In this document: positions 5,743 to 7,778 of the stretch, one piece after another
How positions within the stretch are numbered: the first letter of the stretch is position 1
Layout of the letters: the number at the start of each line of letters is the position of its first letter
Source: Candidatus Methanophagales archaeon
Lineage (GTDB): Archaea; Halobacteriota; Syntropharchaeia; Alkanophagales; Methanospirareceae
NCBI GenBank assembly: GCA_030617585.1
Contig: JAUWVD010000047.1
Coordinates: 1 to 7,778, forward strand
Reading direction: 5' to 3'
Length of the DNA: 7,778 bases
Program-made: the position numbers and the translations under genes
The notes under the pieces: model-generated
Seen by the model: the letters and a program-made list of their open reading frames with translations, nothing else
Databases searched by the model: none
What the model was told of the DNA's origin: nothing

Positions 5743-7778
5743 ATGAAAAACATCATCGCTTTTGCTGCGGTCATTACAGTAGCAATGGCGATAGTGCTTA
5801 TTGCATCTACTTCTTTAGTATCTGCATCTGCTGTTGAACGAACCTATGACGGAGTAGGTGGCGTGCTGACATACGAAGGGACGTTTCCAAAGAGGGCAAA
5901 TGACGAGACAAGGAGTATTTCAGTGTATGAGGGTGAAGAGATTCGTTTTAAGAATGTGGTAGGGGATTACGTAGATGTCATCGTCTCCGGCGCCTATGAG
6001 GGAGATGCAGATAAGAGGTCCGGCTGCATGGACTACCCTGTGAAGGCGAACAAGTCATGGGATTCAAGTGGGATGAAAACTGGCTACTTCTTCAAAGTTT
6101 TCGAAGAAGCAAGACCAGAAATCGGTTGCTGGTTCAGTCTGGAGAAACAGTCTTTTAGCTTGAAGCTCGAGAAAAATAAAGTGCAAGAGAAAGAGAGTTT
6201 CGACCTCTCATTAAAAACGAACAACAAGAAAGAGGGCGTGATGGAGCTCACCATCGAAGACAAGGATGGTTATTCGATAATGAATGACAAGTCCCAAGAC
6301 ATATACGAGGTTCTCGTGCATTACACAGGGAGGGAATTTGACTCAGATCCTGCTGATGCAGAAGGTGAACCGGTGTGTGGAATAGTGCATGATGCCGAGG
6401 GTAAGCTTGTTTTTAACACATCGCAATTGGACATGAACGCGGGTAAATATAAGATAATCCTGAAAGACCATGCAACAGAGGTGAAGGAAGATGTAGCTAT
6501 AACGGTCGAGAAGATCTATCTGGAAGTGGAGTGTGATGAAACGGAGCTGAAAGGCAAGGACATTGTTATAGTAATAGAGAGTTCGTTCTACGAGGAAGAA
6601 GTAGATGTAACAGTCGGAACATTTTACAATGAATCACTAACTTTTGACGAAGAAGGCAAGAAGAAGGTGAAAATACCCACTGATGATCTAGACTACGGCA
6701 GGTACAAGGTAACAGTTGAGGCTCACGGCATGTGGGAGACCAGATATGTAACGATAAAGAAATGTGGTACGAGTATAACAGTGCCGGGAGATGCAATTGT
6801 CGGTGACATTGTACATATAGACGGGACCTCCGAGTCGGGCGATTCGGCTATTTTTGTGATTGATAATGTCTTTGAAGGCGAAGCAACAATAACCAATGAT
6901 AAATTCAAATGGGACTGGGACACGAGCGGCGAACTCGACGGGTACCGAGGAATTGAAGTCTTCATACTTAGTGATTCTGCTAAAAATCAGGTTCCCATTG
7001 GTGACCCGGTCAGCGATGACTGGCAGAGAGAAGAGGGTGTGGACGCATCCGCATCTATAATCTTGTTTACACCCACATTTAGCATGACTGTTTCAAAATC
7101 CATAGCTAAAGGTGACCCCTTAGTGATAAATGGTACAGCTACGGGCACAGACCACGTTTATATCATCGTCTTCAATTACAAAGGGAAAGTGATGTACCCC
7201 CCAGGTGTACCTGGGAATGATGTACCAGCAACGAGGACTCCGGTTGATGAAGGCAAATGGACAGAAACGATTGACAAGCTAAATAGCGGAGATTATGTAG
7301 TATTTGCTCTTAACGAGGGCGAAGATGGAGTAACAGAGGCAATAAGAGACGGTAAATGGGTGATAGGAGGCGAATGCAAGACTATGGAGCAGAGAGTGGC
7401 AATCCTCATGGACGCAGTGACCACGGCAGGCAGCGACGACCTGTACGAACTTGCTTATTTCTCTGTTACCATGCCCAAAGTACGTTTGACAGTACCCGAA
7501 ACAGTGAAAATCGGGGATGCGATAAGTGTGAAAGTGGAGACGAACATAGAAGATGGTGTGGAGGCTTTTGTATCGCTATTGTCTAACGGAAATATAATTA
7601 ATGAGACAACTGTTATGGTCAAGAGCGGCAGTGGGGATGCAAGCTTTGATACAAATGGGCTTCAACCCGGCAAATATGTCGTAACTGGCTCCATCAAGGG
7701 AGAAGCTTATGATGAGGTGGGCGTGATACTGGTGGAGAGGGAGGAGGGGGGAGAGGAGAGAGGGGAGAGAGGGGAGAG
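5743..7778 (+). CDS. S-layer-like secreted surface protein with Ig-like modules (3' end beyond the window)
   Basis: 678 codons are visible with no stop. Residues 1-30 form a Sec signal peptide: MKN, a hydrophobic core (about 4-28) and an A-S-A cleavage site before VERTYDG. The mature part is acidic and divides by eye into an N-terminal domain (about 31-132) and five beta-rich modules (about 138-256, 258-339, 343-441, 446-576 and 580-664). Most modules end in a strand such as GKYKI, GRYKV, GDYVV or GKYVV, typical of Ig-like folds. WDSSGMKTGYFF (106-117) and WDTSGELDGYRG (392-403) look related. Five N-glycosylation sequons start at N103, N225, N296, N463 and N620, and there are six cysteines. 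From memory, segments such as TMEQRVAILMDAV...AGSDD resemble large surface proteins of methanogens and ANME archaea. The visible end is a Glu/Gly/Arg linker, so a membrane or sorting anchor could follow. It probably forms or decorates the cell envelope. The exact family is unconfirmed. Confidence 0.75.
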   Translation, partial: MKNIIAFAAVITVAMAIVLIASTSLVSASAVERTYDGVGGVLTYEGTFPKRANDETRSISVYEGEEIRFKNVVGDYVDVIVSGAYEGDADKRSGCMDYPVKANKSWDSSGMKTGYFFKVFEEARPEIGCWFSLEKQSFSLKLEKNKVQEKESFDLSLKTNNKKEGVMELTIEDKDGYSIMNDKSQDIYEVLVHYTGREFDSDPADAEGEPVCGIVHDAEGKLVFNTSQLDMNAGKYKIILKDHATEVKEDVAITVEKIYLEVECDETELKGKDIVIVIESSFYEEEVDVTVGTFYNESLTFDEEGKKKVKIPTDDLDYGRYKVTVEAHGMWETRYVTIKKCGTSITVPGDAIVGDIVHIDGTSESGDSAIFVIDNVFEGEATITNDKFKWDWDTSGELDGYRGIEVFILSDSAKNQVPIGDPVSDDWQREEGVDASASIILFTPTFSMTVSKSIAKGDPLVINGTATGTDHVYIIVFNYKGKVMYPPGVPGNDVPATRTPVDEGKWTETIDKLNSGDYVVFALNEGEDGVTEAIRDGKWVIGGECKTMEQRVAILMDAVTTAGSDDLYELAYFSVTMPKVRLTVPETVKIGDAISVKVETNIEDGVEAFVSLLSNGNIINETTVMVKSGSGDASFDTNGLQPGKYVVTGSIKGEAYDEVGVILVEREEGGEERGERGE
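7734..7778 (+). repeat. In-frame polypurine microsatellite at the right edge
   Basis: The last 45 bases contain only A and G on this strand. They end in two exact copies of the nine-base unit AGAGGGGAG (7759-7767 and 7768-7776) and the first bases of a third. In the surface-protein frame the unit encodes Arg-Gly-Glu, giving a charged low-complexity linker. The window stops inside the tract, so its true length is unknown. Confidence 0.85.

Noticed and set aside
5583..5774. Minus-strand frame with Phe/Tyr/Ile-rich, membrane-like translation before the surface-protein gene
   Set aside because: The hydrophobicity comes from reading A-rich promoter DNA backwards; it overlaps the signal-peptide coding region.
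7356..7586. Plus-strand frame inside the surface-protein gene in another phase
   Set aside because: The surface-protein frame is continuous from 5743 to the edge; the alternative translation is Arg/Gly/Cys-rich and not protein-like.
1..7778. CRISPR array, tRNA, rRNA, insertion sequence or attachment site
   Set aside because: No regularly spaced repeats, cloverleaf-like sequences, transposase motifs or flanking inverted repeats were found on reading both strands.

Overview
The window reads as ordinary chromosomal DNA of an archaeon, most likely a euryarchaeon related to methanogens or methane oxidisers (an ANME-1-like lineage is my best guess, from the look of the surface protein; this is inference). 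The evidence is an archaeal-type ribosomal protein uL6, the central-stalk subunit D of an archaeal A/V-type ATP synthase, GGTGA/GGAG-type ribosome binding sites close to start codons, TATA-like rather than -35/-10 promoters, and a long acidic S-layer-like surface protein with Ig-like modules.

Layout, left to right. At 1-110 (minus) is the start of an unrecognised gene that runs off the left edge. A 207-base divergent intergenic region follows. A GT-A-type family 2 glycosyltransferase lies at 318-1514 (plus). It converges, with only 9 bases between stop codons, on a class I aspartate/aromatic-type aminotransferase (1524-2690, minus). Upstream of that on the same strand is hisD, histidinol dehydrogenase (2839-4080, minus). 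A 158-base divergent region carrying two short repeated motifs separates hisD from the uL6 gene (4239-4808, plus), which is followed after 56 bases by atpD (4865-5512, plus). A 230-base AT-rich gap then leads to a secreted surface protein (5743 to beyond 7778, plus) that is still open at the right edge, inside an in-frame GA-rich microsatellite.

How the genes relate. hisD and the aminotransferase are both amino-acid biosynthesis genes in the same direction and may be partly co-transcribed, although a 148-base gap with its own TATA-like box and a T9 tract separates them. uL6 and AtpD are housekeeping components that normally sit inside the ribosomal spc cluster and the atp operon. Here they form a two-gene unit away from their usual partners, the most notable organisational feature of the window. 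The glycosyltransferase and the surface protein both concern the cell envelope but are about 4 kb apart, so no functional link can be claimed.

I found no convincing new defence, mobile or RNA-based system, no CRISPR array, no tRNA or rRNA, and no insertion sequence. The points most worth a second look are the displaced rpl6-atpD pair, a three-residue gap in the HisD NAD-binding loop, the repeated motifs between hisD and rpl6, and the domain structure and repeat tail of the surface protein.
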